Shown here: positions 11,136 through 23,738 of the stretch, piece after piece | How positions within the stretch are numbered: the stretch's first letter is position 1 | Layout of the letters: every line of letters begins with the position of its first letter | Assembly: GCA_001465935.1 (NCBI GenBank) | Contig: LNKV01000063.1 | Location: 62,001 to 126,000 of the forward strand | DNA length: 64,000 nucleotides | Reading direction: 5' to 3' | Source of the DNA: Clarireedia homoeocarpa | Lineage: Eukaryota; Ascomycota; Leotiomycetes; Helotiales; Rutstroemiaceae | Notes under the pieces: model-generated | What the model was told of the DNA's origin: nothing | Seen by the model: the letters and a program-made list of their open reading frames with translations, nothing else | Databases searched by the model: none | Made by a program: the position numbers and the translations under genes

Positions 11136-13611
11136 ATGGCGACTTTGCAATATCCTGCATGTTATCGCCCGCTTCCTCCCGGTTATGATACTGCCCGACT
11201 ACTTTTTCTGCTTCCGAGCAAAGATGAGAATGCACAGATTTGCTGTCAGCTTGTCGACTACTCTTTGCGCGGCCATGGCAGAAAAGGACATCTGTATGAA
11301 TGTTTATCCTACTGCTGGGGCAGTTCTGAGAAACCCTGTTCCATTAGCATTGACAGTATCGCCTTGCCTATCACGAAAAGTCTCCATGAGGCATTGTCAC
11401 AGTTGCGCGACCCATCATTGCAGCGGCCGCTCTGGGTGGATGCCGTTTGTATTAATCAAGAAGATAATGACGAGAAGGAGCAGCAGATCCAAATGATGGC
11501 GACAATATATAGTCAAGCACGTCAAGTGATTGTTTGGCTGGGTCCCGAAGCGGACGATAGTGACCACGCAATTGAGCTGATACGACTTGCTGGTGCCGGA
11601 AGAATCACAGAATTGTCTGGTGGTGAGCCTGAGATTGAGTATAGTGATGACTACAGCGATGATTTCAACGTTAAATCCCGCAACCACTTGCGCAACCAGA
11701 GGTCTAAAAACCAGGCTGCAGTTACTGCTTTGCTCCAAAGGCCTTGGTTCCGTCGGATTTGGGTATGGAAATTTCTCTTAAATTGCAACTACTGCTAACA
11801 ACTATCTTTGTTAGGTGCTACAAGAAATTGCTGCAGCCAAACATGTTCATATCATGTGCGGCACTGCAGAAATTGCAGGTTACTCTTTATGCCTAGGCAT
11901 TGATTCGCTGAAAGACCTTTACGAAGCTCAGCCAGCAATTAAGACCCTTGTTTACTCAGTTGGACATCTCATTAGAGGTGGATTCTTCCGATCCAACACG
12001 GATATGGTTGCTGCGGGCCGGTCATCTTTAAACATACGCCCATTGGGAGAGCTCCTGGATATGTATCATGCTCACCAAGCAACCTTGAGCCATGATAAGA
12101 TCTACGCATTGCTTGCAATGTGCTCCGATGATGTTAGTAAGGCTGGTATTATGCCTAACTATGATATGCCATGGGAGAAGTTGTTGCAGACTGTATTGAA
12201 ATACATTCTGAGTGAACAAGCTGTCGTGCAAGTGTGGCCAGAGACTACCTTATCGATAATCAAAGGCAAAGGTACTATTATAGGATATATACATGAAGTA
12301 CATCCGGCTACAATTACAAATGAGAAACAGGAGGCGACCCTCGCCATTGCAGTAGCATCGGAGTATAAAAAGACTTGCTGGAGCATTCAACCATCAGCTC
12401 ATCCTGTGCATATAGGGGACATTGTATGTCTTTTTCAAGGAAGCTCAAAGCTTTCAATAATTCGGGCGTGCGAAAATCATTTTGTAGTCATTGCCATTGC
12501 TTCTACTCCGCCGGAAGTTTGTCGTTCTCCAGAGAATATTAGCACGATGCACAGGTCCCTGTTCCCTATAAAACATAGATTCGATGAAGGCCGCAAATGG
12601 TCCGATGTACTACGTTTGATTGAAAGCGCCCCTGTCGATTTTGTACTTGTGTGGGACTGGATATGGGACAACGACCCACAGCAGAATATGGAGGAGCACC
12701 ACCTTCCGCCGAACAACCACGAAATTCAAGAAAGCCTACATGCCGTAAAAGAGTGCTACGAAACGGGAGTGCGTGCTGCTATCAGGACGATAATTAGATA
12801 TTTCGATCCTGAGGTAAGGTATTGGATGAACCGTCGTATGAACCATCCGATGAACACGACGTTTGAACGTCTTATAAAATGCAATACAGATTTTTACATT
12901 ACAAAAGATCTGTTTCTCGAAGTTATGAGCAGCGGATGGGCTAGAAGGTTTCTGGACATCGTGTTCGACCAAGAGCCCGAAGAAAATATATTAGCAGCAA
13001 CCTCCGAATCAGTTCTAGTGGGGGCTACTAGACGTTGTGTGTGGGAGTCCTTGACACCATTTTTAAAGCACTTTGGTGAAGATATTCATATTACCGAAGC
13101 CGTATGGTTAGCAGTGCTATCGAACAGGACTCATGACTACCACCAGTTAATAGATCAGCTTCTAAGAGTACATAAACGGATTAGAATTGAAGCGCCTATC
13201 ACCAAGGCGATGCTTGCAGCTGCTGCAGAAGTGAATCATCTTGAAAAGCTACTCGAGATTCTGTTTTATCAGAAACTGAGAAATAGGAATAAAAACAGAG
13301 TTCCGTTCACAGAGGCGATGATTATCGCAGCTACAAAGAACTTTCACTCTGTAGCTACACTTAAGTTTCTGTTTGATCAGAACCAGAGAAATAGCAATAA
13401 AAACCAAGTTCTGATCACAGAGGCGGTGATTCTAGCAGCTGCATCGAGGCGTTACGATTCTGTAGTGGTACTTGATTTTCTGTTTGATCAGAACCAAAGG
13501 GCTGGGATTGACAATAGAGCGCTGATCACAGAGGCAGTGCTCGAGACTGTGAAGAAAAGTCAAGGGGACCTTGGGCTGAATCGAATGATGTATTGGAGCT
13601 CCTATGGGTGA
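11136..13611 (+). CDS. HET-domain (heterokaryon incompatibility) protein with C-terminal tandem repeats
   Basis: Exons 11136-11762 and 11815-13611 join in frame as RIW|VLQEI (807 aa). The N-terminal half is a HET domain: LYECLSYCWG near residue 55, PLWVDAVCINQEDNDEKEQQ near 105, then IYSQARQVIVWLG and RPWFRRIWVLQE. HET domains trigger programmed cell death when genetically different hyphae fuse, and are also used as effector domains in fungal NLR-like proteins. After residue about 600 there are four to five degenerate units of 36-38 residues, each starting with an ITEAV/ITKAM-like motif and ending in a FLFDQNQR-like motif. These resemble the ITEEV-type helical repeats found behind HET or NACHT domains in fungi. 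The frame closes at 13611, but another frame stays open with coding character to 13700, so the C-terminus may be shortened by a one-base slip in the GGGG run at 13564-13567. Confidence 0.9.
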
Positions 13612-15404
13612 TTCTTGGTAACAAGCCAGCTGAGTATACGACCAGGAGAAGAGATTCTACTGATAGTGATCGTGATTCTATGAGTATTACTAGTACCTAA
13701 AAGAGCTTACGAACAAATATAAGGAAAGTGAAAAGATGAAATCAATATATCATAAAATTGGGACAGCAGTGAAGAACAATTCAGACGAAGATGAGAGCAC
13801 TGGACATAAAAACAGTTGCAGCATCTACCTACCATCGCATTACAACAAGGTGAATCGTTTATCATATATACTTGTGAACAAGGGATGAAAACTTCAGGTT
13901 TCATTTCGACATTCGATCGCATCGAGAACGTCAGACTTTCACAGAACACAGATTTTTGTCTCTTGAGAGGACAGCGCTCGATTCATTTAATGAGGAAATG
14001 GCTGTTTTCATTTCCTAAACTTTGTATGTCTTCGTGCAATGCATGGCCTCGCACTACATCACACATCCTTCACAATGCACATCGACACACTCTAATGATT
14101 CCTGGGCGGCCGGATCATAATCTCAGTCAGACAGTAGATACTAAGATTACTGTTGACTGCTTCAATACGTATCACACAGCAAAACCTATGTGTCCATCTC
14201 ACCCATCCTCCCATTCATCCGAACAATCCAATTTAGCATTTCATGCCAACCCACAGTCCATACCAGCCTATCCTCATGAAACCATGCAAGCTATGCACAT
14301 AATACCAAAAACATCATGTCTTTTTTTGTTATCCCAGGCCCCAAAACATTCCCCCAACTCCCCAAATCTCCATGGCCATGGTCAATCGACCATATACCAG
14401 CCAGTTCCGCATGAAGTTAGAGACGCAGCAATGGTCAGGTAGGAAGAATGAAATATTAGTAGGATAAAAGACAAACGCCGTCGTCCATTTCCCATGGTGA
14501 AAGTTGAGAATTGAATCGTTTCCCGCTTTTTTTTAATATTATACAGTACAAGTGTTTCCCCCCGACTCACCCCCGGTATACTAGAGTTCCGAACTCGCAG
14601 CTGTAACCCTAGACTGCAACGAGGGATTTTTTTGTGTTTTATTAGTAAGATGAAATGAATGGTAGATCCTGAACGGACCAAAGTCAGACTAGATTACGAC
14701 ATGAACCGTGGCCGTGTGTCGAGGCTGAATGGATATATTAAAATCGACCTCGCCTCCTGGTCGTAGGCGCCAGATTTATTCCGCCCCACGCTTACGTGCC
14801 TCCCAATATCCTCAATTTTCGTAATCGTCTCAGTATGTCAAGCTCGCCTGATTTGTCACAACTATCTGCTCGATAGCTCAAAGAATTACTTATGAGCTCA
14901 TGCAGAAAGCCACCTGCTTTTCACAAATCAATTTTGTCGTATGAGGCCGTAGAAAGCGACACGGAAAGTTACCCCAGAAGTCGAAAGAACGCCAAGGAAG
15001 CCGGCGTGTGAAGGAGGAAGACATAGCCCGTGTATGGCGAGGTGCAGTAAATGTTGATCATCTGGTCTTTACTGTGCCCGATGGTATCAAACACACTAAC
15101 CAAACGAAGGCGGCTGGACAGCACCGAATCCACCAACATTGGGTGTAGCGTCTTCGGTTTTCATCGTGCCATTTAGAAGAGGACAAAGTCTGAGGAGCGG
15201 AAGTGATTGTGTCAGCAAGTACTATTAATGAATTTTGGCAGAAATCCCAGGTATTCGTGAATCTATAAGAAATTTGGAAAAAGAGTAAAGAGAAAGGATA
15301 GGTCAATGGTAGCTCTTTGAGCAAGAGACCCACGCCAGTTTGAAAACTGTGTGCCATATATGAAGAGAGACTAAGAAAAATCTAGAGATGAAAAGTAAGT
15401 TGAT
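13612..15404. other. Intergenic region between HET and TAF1 genes
   Basis: Bases 13612-13700 may encode the true HET C-terminus in a shifted frame. Past that I see no gene. A 208-codon plus-strand frame (13816-14442) has a composition unlike a real protein and no family signs. Confidence 0.55.
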
Positions 15405-18400
15405 TCAACGGCATTGGGGGCAGTACTTTTTGTTGGTCTTGATATGTCCAGCTTGACCACAGTTTGCACATTTCCTCGTGGTGCCAGTAGGTTTCTCGAC
15501 GGTATTCGCTGCGCCAGACGCTGATGGCGAGCCAGCCATACTTGGTCCACCAGCATTCTGAAGCGCCTGAGATTGTTTCGACTTTTGTTTTTCGCGGGCA
15601 TGTCGGCGATCTTTATTGCGCTCGAGTCGGTCAAGTTCTTTTTGTATCCTGTGAGAGAGAAGTGTTTCGTCAGCAATGTGCAACATTTTGTGGGGAATGC
15701 CGCGACCGATATCCCTTTGGCTAAACATACTCATTTACAACAACTCTATCTTGTTCTGCATCACCCGAAAGGTTGACTGTGTAGACACTGCAACTTGTTA
15801 GCATATGAAACCGAAAAAAAAAAAATTGTTTTTATATACTATTTTTTTTTTTTTTTTTTTTTTTCGGAAAAGAATTGAGGGGAAGTCGTACTCTGAGTTT
15901 GCAGCCTCCATGACCTTCCGGCGCTTCATGTATTCTCTCCAGACCCTCACGTCTCTGACCGTCTCTACTACCTCTTGAGTCTGTCCGTAATCTCCTACCT
16001 GCACCTTACGGGTGATACGCATGAATTTGCCTGACGGATTATCCATGCTGATTCTGCTGACTTGACTGACAGAATCATCAAACGGTGCGGGTGTTGGCAT
16101 TGAGTGTGGCGTAGGTGCTACGCCAAATCGTTCGTCTTCATCAACATCCTCCAAGTCATTCTGAAGGTGTTCATCGGCATCAGACAAGTTCGCCTTTTGC
16201 TTCTCCCAGATATCGCGAATCGCAGCATTGTACAGCTCTTCTTGCTTCTTAACATTGTAGGTATGGCCATTATTCGCTTTTTTCTGTGCCTCCATGGCAG
16301 CAGCAGATGTTGCATTTGGACCTTGTACTGCACCAATGTATCCTCCTTTCATAGAGGTTCTAATCATACTGAAGGCTAGCCCGCAACCCGAAGGATCACC
16401 TTCACCGTGTAACTTGAGCATTGCTTTACCTGTGGTTGCTTCTGCGAAAGCTTTGCTAGTATTCCAAGGAGTAAGTTGGTGTTCAATGGGTAAAGTATCA
16501 AGGGCATCATCTTTCTCCTCTTTCTCAGTCGCCGCGGCGTAACCAGAATCATGCAGATGTCGAAGGCCGACTTGCATGGCATCAATCATGCAGACATCTT
16601 CAGGTTTTACCAAAGCTTGAAGCTGCGCTGAGTCTGGAATTGGAGCTCCCTCCGGAGGCCGCCACACTTTCTCGACCTTGTCATAAACGAGAATCTCCTT
16701 CAACTTTTGTCTATTCTGCATATCTGTAGTATCAGGAATATGAGCGGTAAGCTCGCTGATTCTAAGACACTTTTGCTCAGAGCGCCGAATCTTTCGGAAA
16801 GCAATCATCTTGACTCTGTTCTTCGCAGCATTGGTGACCTTTCGTGAGTGCGGTGATGGAATTTCGACAAAGGGCAATTGCTGCCCAGCGACAAACAGAT
16901 TATCGATGTTGCGAATGTGCCATGAGGTTCCGTCCACTCCTGTACTGTTGCGGATGACAAGGAAGTCCGTGTTCTTTGGCTCGTGCTTGTATATCGGAGC
17001 TCGATACATGGCGTTGTGTATTGCTCGTACCGTCTCACCTGGATCCACGAAGCCGAAGTTTGCAAAGGGGGATTTGTCTTCAGGGAGTAAAATTGTTGTG
17101 TCACCAACCCTATCCTCCGGGACAGGTCTATCAGTGTCTTCCGCATCCTTACGTCTGTAGTAGTTAATAATTCGACTACCCATACCAAAATTCGAAAGAA
17201 CTATTGGTTGTTCTTCCGAGTATTCAATCAGAGTTGCAGTAGAATAGTGATCGGCCAATGTCAAATCTTTAGTTTCTTTGAATGCTTCCGGAATAGACAT
17301 AAGTCTGGCCTCTTTTCTCTTCCGTAATCCTGGCCGACTAAAGCTGATAGGCTGGTTAATGAACTTCTGGAACTTGAGCGTAGGTCGATGAAGTGAACGA
17401 GCCTCTTTGTTGAATAATTTGACTTTGTAGTAAGGCCATTGCAAACGCAGAGCGGGAACACTATGCTCAACTGTCACATTATTGATAGCCGCTCTAACCT
17501 TACTCTGATGGTTCTCCTTAAGCGCATCGTAGGCCTCATCATTAGAAATATTGAAACGTTTGCTCAGAGTCTTAGACAGATTGTTGTTTCCCGCTCGGAA
17601 GTTTCCACCAAGGCGTTGGCGCTTAGCTGCGATATTTGCCTTGACTTCTTCGAGGAGCAGATGAGGATCATTCATGTCCAAGATGGGTCGCTTAGCGGAA
17701 ATTAGTACAGCTTCCTCAAGGTTATCAAATGAAGGAACAGCAAATCGAGGAGCGCTCATGTAGTCGACCTCCTTTTGCTCTACCTTTCTGCGTTTTGCCG
17801 GATGACCAAGGATCTCTCGCTCCCAATCATCCATCGGCTGGTCATCAACAATCTCTACTTCGCTGACAAGCGGCTCGGTAAGTATCTTTGATTCCCAGTC
17901 GTCACAGATCATTTGTAGGTCTGACCAACTCACACCTCCCAACTTCTCATCAGGTGCCGGCTCATCAAAATTGAACCCCTCATCAGCTGCTTCTTCATCG
18001 GATGATTCCTCGAGAATTGCAATGAGACCCTTTGCTTCGGCTTCGAGTGCGCGTTTCCGCTTATCACCTGTTATTGGGCCAGCGGCACGGAAAGATTTTT
18101 CTTGATCAGGAGCAAGGTCCAGACTAACTTTTGTAGGCTGTAAAGGCTTAGGCTGCTTAAGTGGCACCTTAGGTACGAAATGCGCTTTCTTTGGAGGAAG
18201 CAACTCGTTGAAATCCAAGGGGCCACCTTGAACGAATGTTGGCCACCACTGCTTGAGCAGATCTGCCTCCGACTCTGCTGGCGCAGGTATCGAAAGATCT
18301 TGGTTCGCAAGCCATTCTCTATGACCTGGAAAATTAAGCTCTACCAAATCCTCTTCTTCTACAGCAGGTGCAGATGGTTCTGTTTCCGTAGTTGCTGTAG

Positions 18401-18785
18401 GCTGCTCGCTATTTTGCATTTCGACATTCTCATCAAAGTCGCCGAAAGGTGAAGAACCTCGCCCCTCCCCAAACAAATCGTCGGTATCATTACTCGTGCC
18501 AGCATCATCCGTAAGTCCAGGCAGATCTCCGCCGCCTTGTAGTGAGGCTTCTTCTTCTTCCGGCAGGTCATCGTCACTGATATCTTCGAAATCTTGCGCG
18601 TCGTCTGCCTTCTCGCCTGTATCAAGAGGTCGATCTGAAAAGAGTCCTTCACTGTAACCTCCCTTCTCCACACTCTCGTTCAGCAATGCTTGAAGATTCG
18701 CATTATCTTGTTCCTCCTGGCGCTTCCAATCAATGTCATTGAATGTGACTGTATCGCTTAGTTCATTGCTGTTGGTGCCTGTCAT
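15405..18785 (-). CDS. TAF1: Transcription initiation factor TFIID subunit 1 (TAF1)
   Basis: Minus strand, exons 18785-15892, 15787-15731 and 15648-15405 (1064 aa). The joins read AANSD|VYTVNLSG and VVVNE|IQKELDRLER; all donors and acceptors are GT/AG. TAF1 is the largest scaffold subunit of TFIID and works with TBP at RNA polymerase II promoters. The first 300 residues or so are strongly acidic, as in other TAF1 N-termini that contact TBP. The central part (about 440-850), including KFQKFINQPISFSRPGLRKR and LIEYSEEQPIVLSNFGMGS, is the conserved TAF1 (DUF3591) core. The C-terminus has a basic coiled stretch and a zinc knuckle, CANCGQAGHIKTNKKYCPQC (residues 1044-1063). Bromodomains of animal TAF1 are absent, as is usual in fungi. 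Without splicing, the first exon would run into a poly-A tract, which marks the intron. Confidence 0.95.
15842..15864. repeat. Poly-T tract in TAF1 intron 1
   Basis: A 23-base T run (poly-A on the coding strand) with a second, shorter A run at about 15815, both inside the 104-nt first intron of TAF1. Confidence 0.9.
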
Positions 18786-19396
18786 CTTCGCAATTATTTC
18801 GACAACACCAGAGGTGCTGAGCCACCTAAAAGGCTGTGATCATCGAAATTTCGAGCCAGCGTTTACGCCCACTATCTCAGAAAACTTTCGAAGAGCTCGC
18901 GAGTTGTGTAAGGGCTTTCGCAAGCCGCCGTTGCTGTTCAAAGTCGTGCCTATTGATATAGTTGTAAGGTGGAATGCGCTTTGGAATGAGGGTTCGCGAT
19001 TTGCATAATTGGCTCGCATGGTTATCTGTACAGATCAAGCTAGACCAATCGAAAGGATAGTTCGCCTCGAACCGTCAACGACTTGGCAGCTTTATAACAC
19101 ACTTGAAGACAGACAACGGGTTAACTATCTGAATATAAGAGAAAGGAACACGCGCCGTTAAGATCTTCCTCCAACTGAACTTTGTAATCCATGTACAGAC
19201 GCGATGCACATGTATTGCAGCGGAGATCGTGGGGTTTTCTCGGCCCATGATATCCCCGCCCACCATTGATATAATATAAGTGGTTCAAAGGTTCCTCCCA
19301 CCCGACCCTGCAGTGAACCTCAATTCAATACATCAACCTCACATCTGTCATTCACACACCTGTTCATACGGACTCTCTTTATTCACTGCCTTGACC
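18786..19396. promoter_or_regulatory. Shared divergent promoter region, TAF1 and D-serine dehydratase
   Basis: The start codons of the two divergent genes lie 611 bases apart, and no other gene fits between them. Individual promoter elements cannot be assigned with confidence. Confidence 0.5.
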
Positions 19397-21235
19397 ATGG
19401 AATCTTCTGTCCTGTACCCTTGCGCATCAAGGGACAATCTGGTGAAAGAGTATGTGGGGAAATCGTTACATGATGTCTCATGCCCCGCAGCTGTCCTTGA
19501 CCTATCTAAAGTAAAAAAGAATTGCAGTGACATGCTTGAGGCAGTCGACTCTTTGAAATTTGGGTGGAGAGCTCATATAAAAACGCATAAGGTATCTGCA
19601 GTTCAAGGATTATTTGTCCCCCTTTGTCCCTCAGCTATAGAGTAGTAGTCCTCTCTGAGTTTGGAACTTTATTCTTTGGTTCTATGGATCTGCGGCCAGT
19701 CAATACGAGTGACACTAATGATTGCGAAAGACTACCGAGTTGACAAGACTCCAAGTCGGAGATGGGCCTCGACCAGCTAATCTTGTGGTTTCGACTATAA
19801 TTGAAGCTGAGAAGGTAGTCCCCTTGTTACTCGAGTACAAGAAGGGAGGCAGGGACGTCAATGTGAGTTCTATATGTGTCTCAAATGCAATGACGGTATA
19901 GTCTTACAGCACTCAATAGGTGTTATACAGTTTTCCTGTCGCGCCTGGAGCAGTTGATCGATTGGCTGCCATTTCAAAAGCGCTTGGACCCAGAGGCCTC
20001 TCGTTGATGATAGATCATCCAGCACAACTAGACTCTGTATCCCGCATCTATACGAGGTCTGGGATTCCACCTCTCATATTCATCAAGATTGACATGGGCG
20101 CCCACAGAGCGGGTGTCATTCCTGAGACCACAGCTTGCACTGATCTGATAGCTTCCGTTTTCTCGCTTGCCAACCGCAATGAATGTGTCTTCCATGGCCT
20201 CTACTCTCACGCCGGTCACTCTTATTCATCAAACTCCCAAGCAGTTGCTCTCGACTATCTCCGTCAGGAACTTGAATCGCTCCTTGTGACAATCGACACT
20301 GTACATTCCAAATTCCCCAAAAACACGCCTCTTGTCCTCTCCGTCGGTGCCACGCCAACTACCACGTCCATTCGCAATCTTTTCCTCGATCATATGTCTG
20401 AAGAAGAGTCTAGAGAGGCGTCTGCTCTTAAAGCGACTATTGGTTATATCCGTGAATTCGGTCATGAAATTGAAATGCATGCCGGAGTGTATCCTGTTCT
20501 TGATCTTCAACAGTTAGCTACTCATGCACTACCAGAGAATATGCTAGACGTGAGTGCTCCAACTTTTGCCCTATCTTTCAATTATACACGAACTGATCTC
20601 TTTATTTCAGTTCTCCTCTCTCGGGCTCACAATCCTCGCAGAAGTAGCTTCCATATACCCTTCTCGTGGCATCTCCAACTCTACAGAAGCTCTAATTACA
20701 GCTGGTTCTCTAGCCAGTAAGTAAACCCAATATCAGAATGTCCATGCATACGCTCTATTCCCGTATCTTATTCTCACTGCCGCCCTGTCTCTATGAAACC
20801 ACTAACACCAGTCCTCCTAGTGGGTCGCGAACCCTGCAAAGCCTATTCCGGCTGGGGAATTTTAACCCCATGGAACCGTTCCTCTTTCGTTCTCCCTAAC
20901 TCTGGTCCCGAGAACTACTCTGGTGTAAGTATCTGTTTCACATATCAATATCCTTACAACACTCCTGTTCTCCGCCGTCGACTCTTGGCATACTCACTCC
21001 TGCTAATGCGATTCCCCAATAGTGGCAAATCTCCCGCATCTCTCAAGAACACGGCATTCTTACCAACCCGGGCAAAAATGATTCCGAACTCACTATCGGT
21101 CAGAAAGTGCGCATCTGGCCTAACCATGCATGCATTACCGGAGCAGGGTATGGATGGTATCTAGTTGTGGACGAGAGCCGGGAAGGAAAGGAGGATGAAA
21201 TTGTAGATATTTGGGTTAGATGGAGAGGATGGTAG
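19397..21235 (+). CDS. DSD1: D-serine dehydratase-like PLP and zinc enzyme
   Basis: Six exons: 19397-19591, 19731-19862, 19920-20549, 20611-20716, 20821-20924 and 21023-21235 (459 aa). All phases agree. The fold-type III PLP enzyme pattern is clear: GWRAHIKTHK at residues 56-65, where Lys62 is the likely PLP lysine, then TTELTRLQVG, the FIKIDMGAHRAG strand, GLYSHAGHSY and the SVGATPTT phosphate-binding loop. Near the C-terminus IWPNHACIT supplies His424 and Cys426, the zinc ligands seen in eukaryotic D-serine dehydratase (yeast Dsd1, chicken DSD). The reaction expected is D-serine to pyruvate plus ammonia. D-threonine aldolase relatives share the fold, but the zinc His-x-Cys motif and length favour the dehydratase. 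Likely cytosolic: no signal peptide is visible. Confidence 0.9.
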
Positions 21236-21336
21236 ACGAGATAACCACCACTGCGGAGAACGTGCCCAACGGGGAAAAGCACAAAGTATTTGCAATTGAA
21301 AATGACCATTCATTTAGGTATTATATTTCTACAAAG

Positions 21337-21340
<4 letters not shown>

Positions 21341-21373
<33 letters not shown>
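21341..21373. repeat. AC dinucleotide microsatellite
   Basis: About 16 copies of AC between the convergent D-serine dehydratase and Arp4 genes. Confidence 0.95.
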
Positions 21374-21377
<4 letters not shown>

Positions 21378-21505
21378 AACTCCCTCGAACGCCAAGCACC
21401 TATTCCACCCTTCCCACCAGCGTGAATCTTCTATAGAAGCATACCATAACTTTTCTTATCTTCATCTTCATCATAAATGAATCGAACCCCACTCCTTCCT
21501 CTCGC

Positions 21506-22982
21506 TCATTTACATCTCTTCTCTACAATACTCGCACCAAACTCCTCATACTCCTTCCTGGAAATCCACATTTGATGAAAAGTGCCCAAACTTCCCAAAA
21601 TGCTTCCACCAATCCAGCCTCCGAATCTTCTCTCTGGCGTAAGGCCTGCAGCTTGCAACTTGACCCTAGCACCCGGATACAAAGCGGTCAATTCACTCTG
21701 CAAACGATCTGTGAATCCTTGAAGCAATGTGCTTCCTCCCGTCACTATGACATTCTGCAGTAAATGCGCTCGCAAATCCATATCCACCGCCGCAATCGAG
21801 GCTTTGACCATTTCTGGAATGGTCTGAGCCTTTGTAGGAGCGGCTTCACCGTCGACGGGCAATGCGGCCTTTTCATCCCACATTCCTTCCGCGACATTAA
21901 ATCGCTCTACACCCCACATCTGGTTCGCACCATCTGGCATCTCGAACACACGACCGGGTTGCGCCTTAGCAGCGTCTAGATTCGTCGAGCCAGTCGCGTT
22001 ACCGGTGCTTAAACGGCCGGGTCCAGACCATACCTGCACAACTGACTCCTTGAACTCGGTAAGAACACGCTCTTCCTCAAGAGCACGATAGCTAGGTGTA
22101 GGTGGGGTATCAAATTTGCGGTAAGTAGCTTGAGCGGGAGCGCCTGCATCGACAGCTGTCTTAAATGCGATCATGAAATGTGGGACAAGATCCACTTTGG
22201 GTTCGACAGTGTTGAAAAGAGTGCGAATTTGGGACGAGAGCCAGTTACCCGCCAGTGGAGATCTTTGCACGGATTTCTTAAGAACAAGACCGTCGTGTAC
22301 GGCGATGACTGATGCGTTGGATGCGCCCACGTCCACGACTAATGCGGTTGCTTTTCCGCCGCCAAAAGCTGCGAGAACGCTGTTGCGCGCAAGCCAGAAT
22401 GCGGGACAGCCCCAGGATTCCATTGCTACTTCGATGGACTTTTCGCGAGATTTTGTCGTGTTCCACGCCGTTTCCGTCATCAACAATGGATGTTCTTCTA
22501 ATGGCTTTTCCTGCCCATCTTCCATGTCGACATCCATATCCTCCGTCTTGTCATTCAATCCATTCGTCCTAGGGTCCGCTTGTTTGAAGTTCGTAAGTCT
22601 CGAAGTAATAGCGAATTTCCATAACTGCTCAGCAGTATCCCAGTCCTCGACTACACCATCCTTATTCATTGGATTGCGGATCTCGAGATTTGCGTGTGGG
22701 TTGTGAATCGCATTGTCGCCGAAGAACGACTGTCCGTCTCGTACACCGTAATGCGAATTGACGTATGATTTTGGGGTATCTTCTCCTGCGAAACCGGCGC
22801 GTACGCTCGAGTATCCTGGATCAATGACAATTGCTGAAACCTCATCTTCATCACCATTAGTTTTCGTTCTTCTCTACACTCCCATAGATCATTAACGAGT
22901 TTTGATCATGGCGATGATTTAGCTTACCTCCTCCGTACACATCTGTTGGCTGAACCGACGAATTCAATGTTTGTGTGGCCAT
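21506..22982 (-). CDS. ARP4: Actin-related protein 4
   Basis: Minus strand, exons 22982-22928 and 22845-21506 (464 aa). Splicing gives YGG|DEVSAIVIDPG, which rebuilds the conserved Arp4 start. The actin ATPase fold is visible throughout: the IVIDPGYSSVRAGFAGED phosphate loop, GVVEDWDTAEQLWKFA, the VVDVGASNASVIAVHDG second phosphate loop, VIVTGGSTLLQGF near the adenine site and the closing FHQMWISRKEYEEFG. An acidic insertion (DMDVDMEDGQEK) sits where Arp4 proteins differ from actin. Arp4 is a nuclear subunit shared by the NuA4 acetyltransferase and the INO80 and SWR1 remodelers, where it helps bind histones and nucleosomes. The alternative Arp7/Arp9 is less likely given the YGGDEVSA start and the ending. 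Confidence 0.93.
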
Positions 22983-23738
22983 GATTGATAATAAAACGTC
23001 GATAGGGTGGTGAGGAACGACGAAGTGGGATGTGAATGTGGTTTCTATGGTCAAGGCTGGAAAATAGTCGCGTTGTGAAGTTGCAGATGCGCGAATCTGA
23101 ACACGATTTAAAAGATGCAATTTTAAGCGAGGGAAGGTGGAAGCGGAAGTCTTGACGAACCCAAGGTTAATTTGACATTGACATTGACATTGACATTGAC
23201 ATTGATACTCACTCACTCTTCTCTTCTATCAGATCGGCTTCTGGTATTAGAAGTGTTGCGCAGCAGAAAGAAGTGTTTTTGACAATGGGCTCTTCTGCAA
23301 CTGTCGGCATAAACTGCCTACAATGCTGCTGGGAAATGCTCCTCGTACAGGCCTCAGATCAGTTGACTCTGGATACTATCTGCGCCCTCAAAACTCATAG
23401 CTAGACTATACTAACAGCGACAGCAATCGATATTGCGATTCGTAGCAGTCTCGAGCTGGAAAGCAACGAACGAGTTTTGAGCTCTAGTTCGTTCACACTG
23501 ATCTATTCTTAGAAACCCCCACGATCATGTGATGAAAAGCAACCATGCCCGAGACAGGTTGCAGCTGACATTTCATCCCTTCGTTCGATAATTTGGGAAG
23601 ACATAATATCTTGTCCTGCATGCTCTTCCATTGAGAATTCCAATTGCTATGGTGCTTGATAACAAAGCGACGATCCAGAATATCAATTCGTGACCAAGCG
23701 AAGAGATTGACCCACGTCCAACAACCTAATCACCCATC
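22983..23738. promoter_or_regulatory. Divergent intergenic region, Arp4 and LRR-kinase
   Basis: 756 bases between the start codons of two divergent genes. It contains a short ACATTG hexamer repeat (23176-23205), which lies in the probable leader of Arp4. No further gene is visible. Confidence 0.5.
23176..23205. repeat. ACATTG hexamer repeat
   Basis: Five uninterrupted copies of the hexamer about 190 bases upstream of the Arp4 start codon. Confidence 0.9.

Noticed and set aside
13816..14442. 208-codon plus-strand frame
   Set aside because: Composition rich in His, Ser and Pro without a domain, no ordered pattern, and no splice context. It looks like chance openness.
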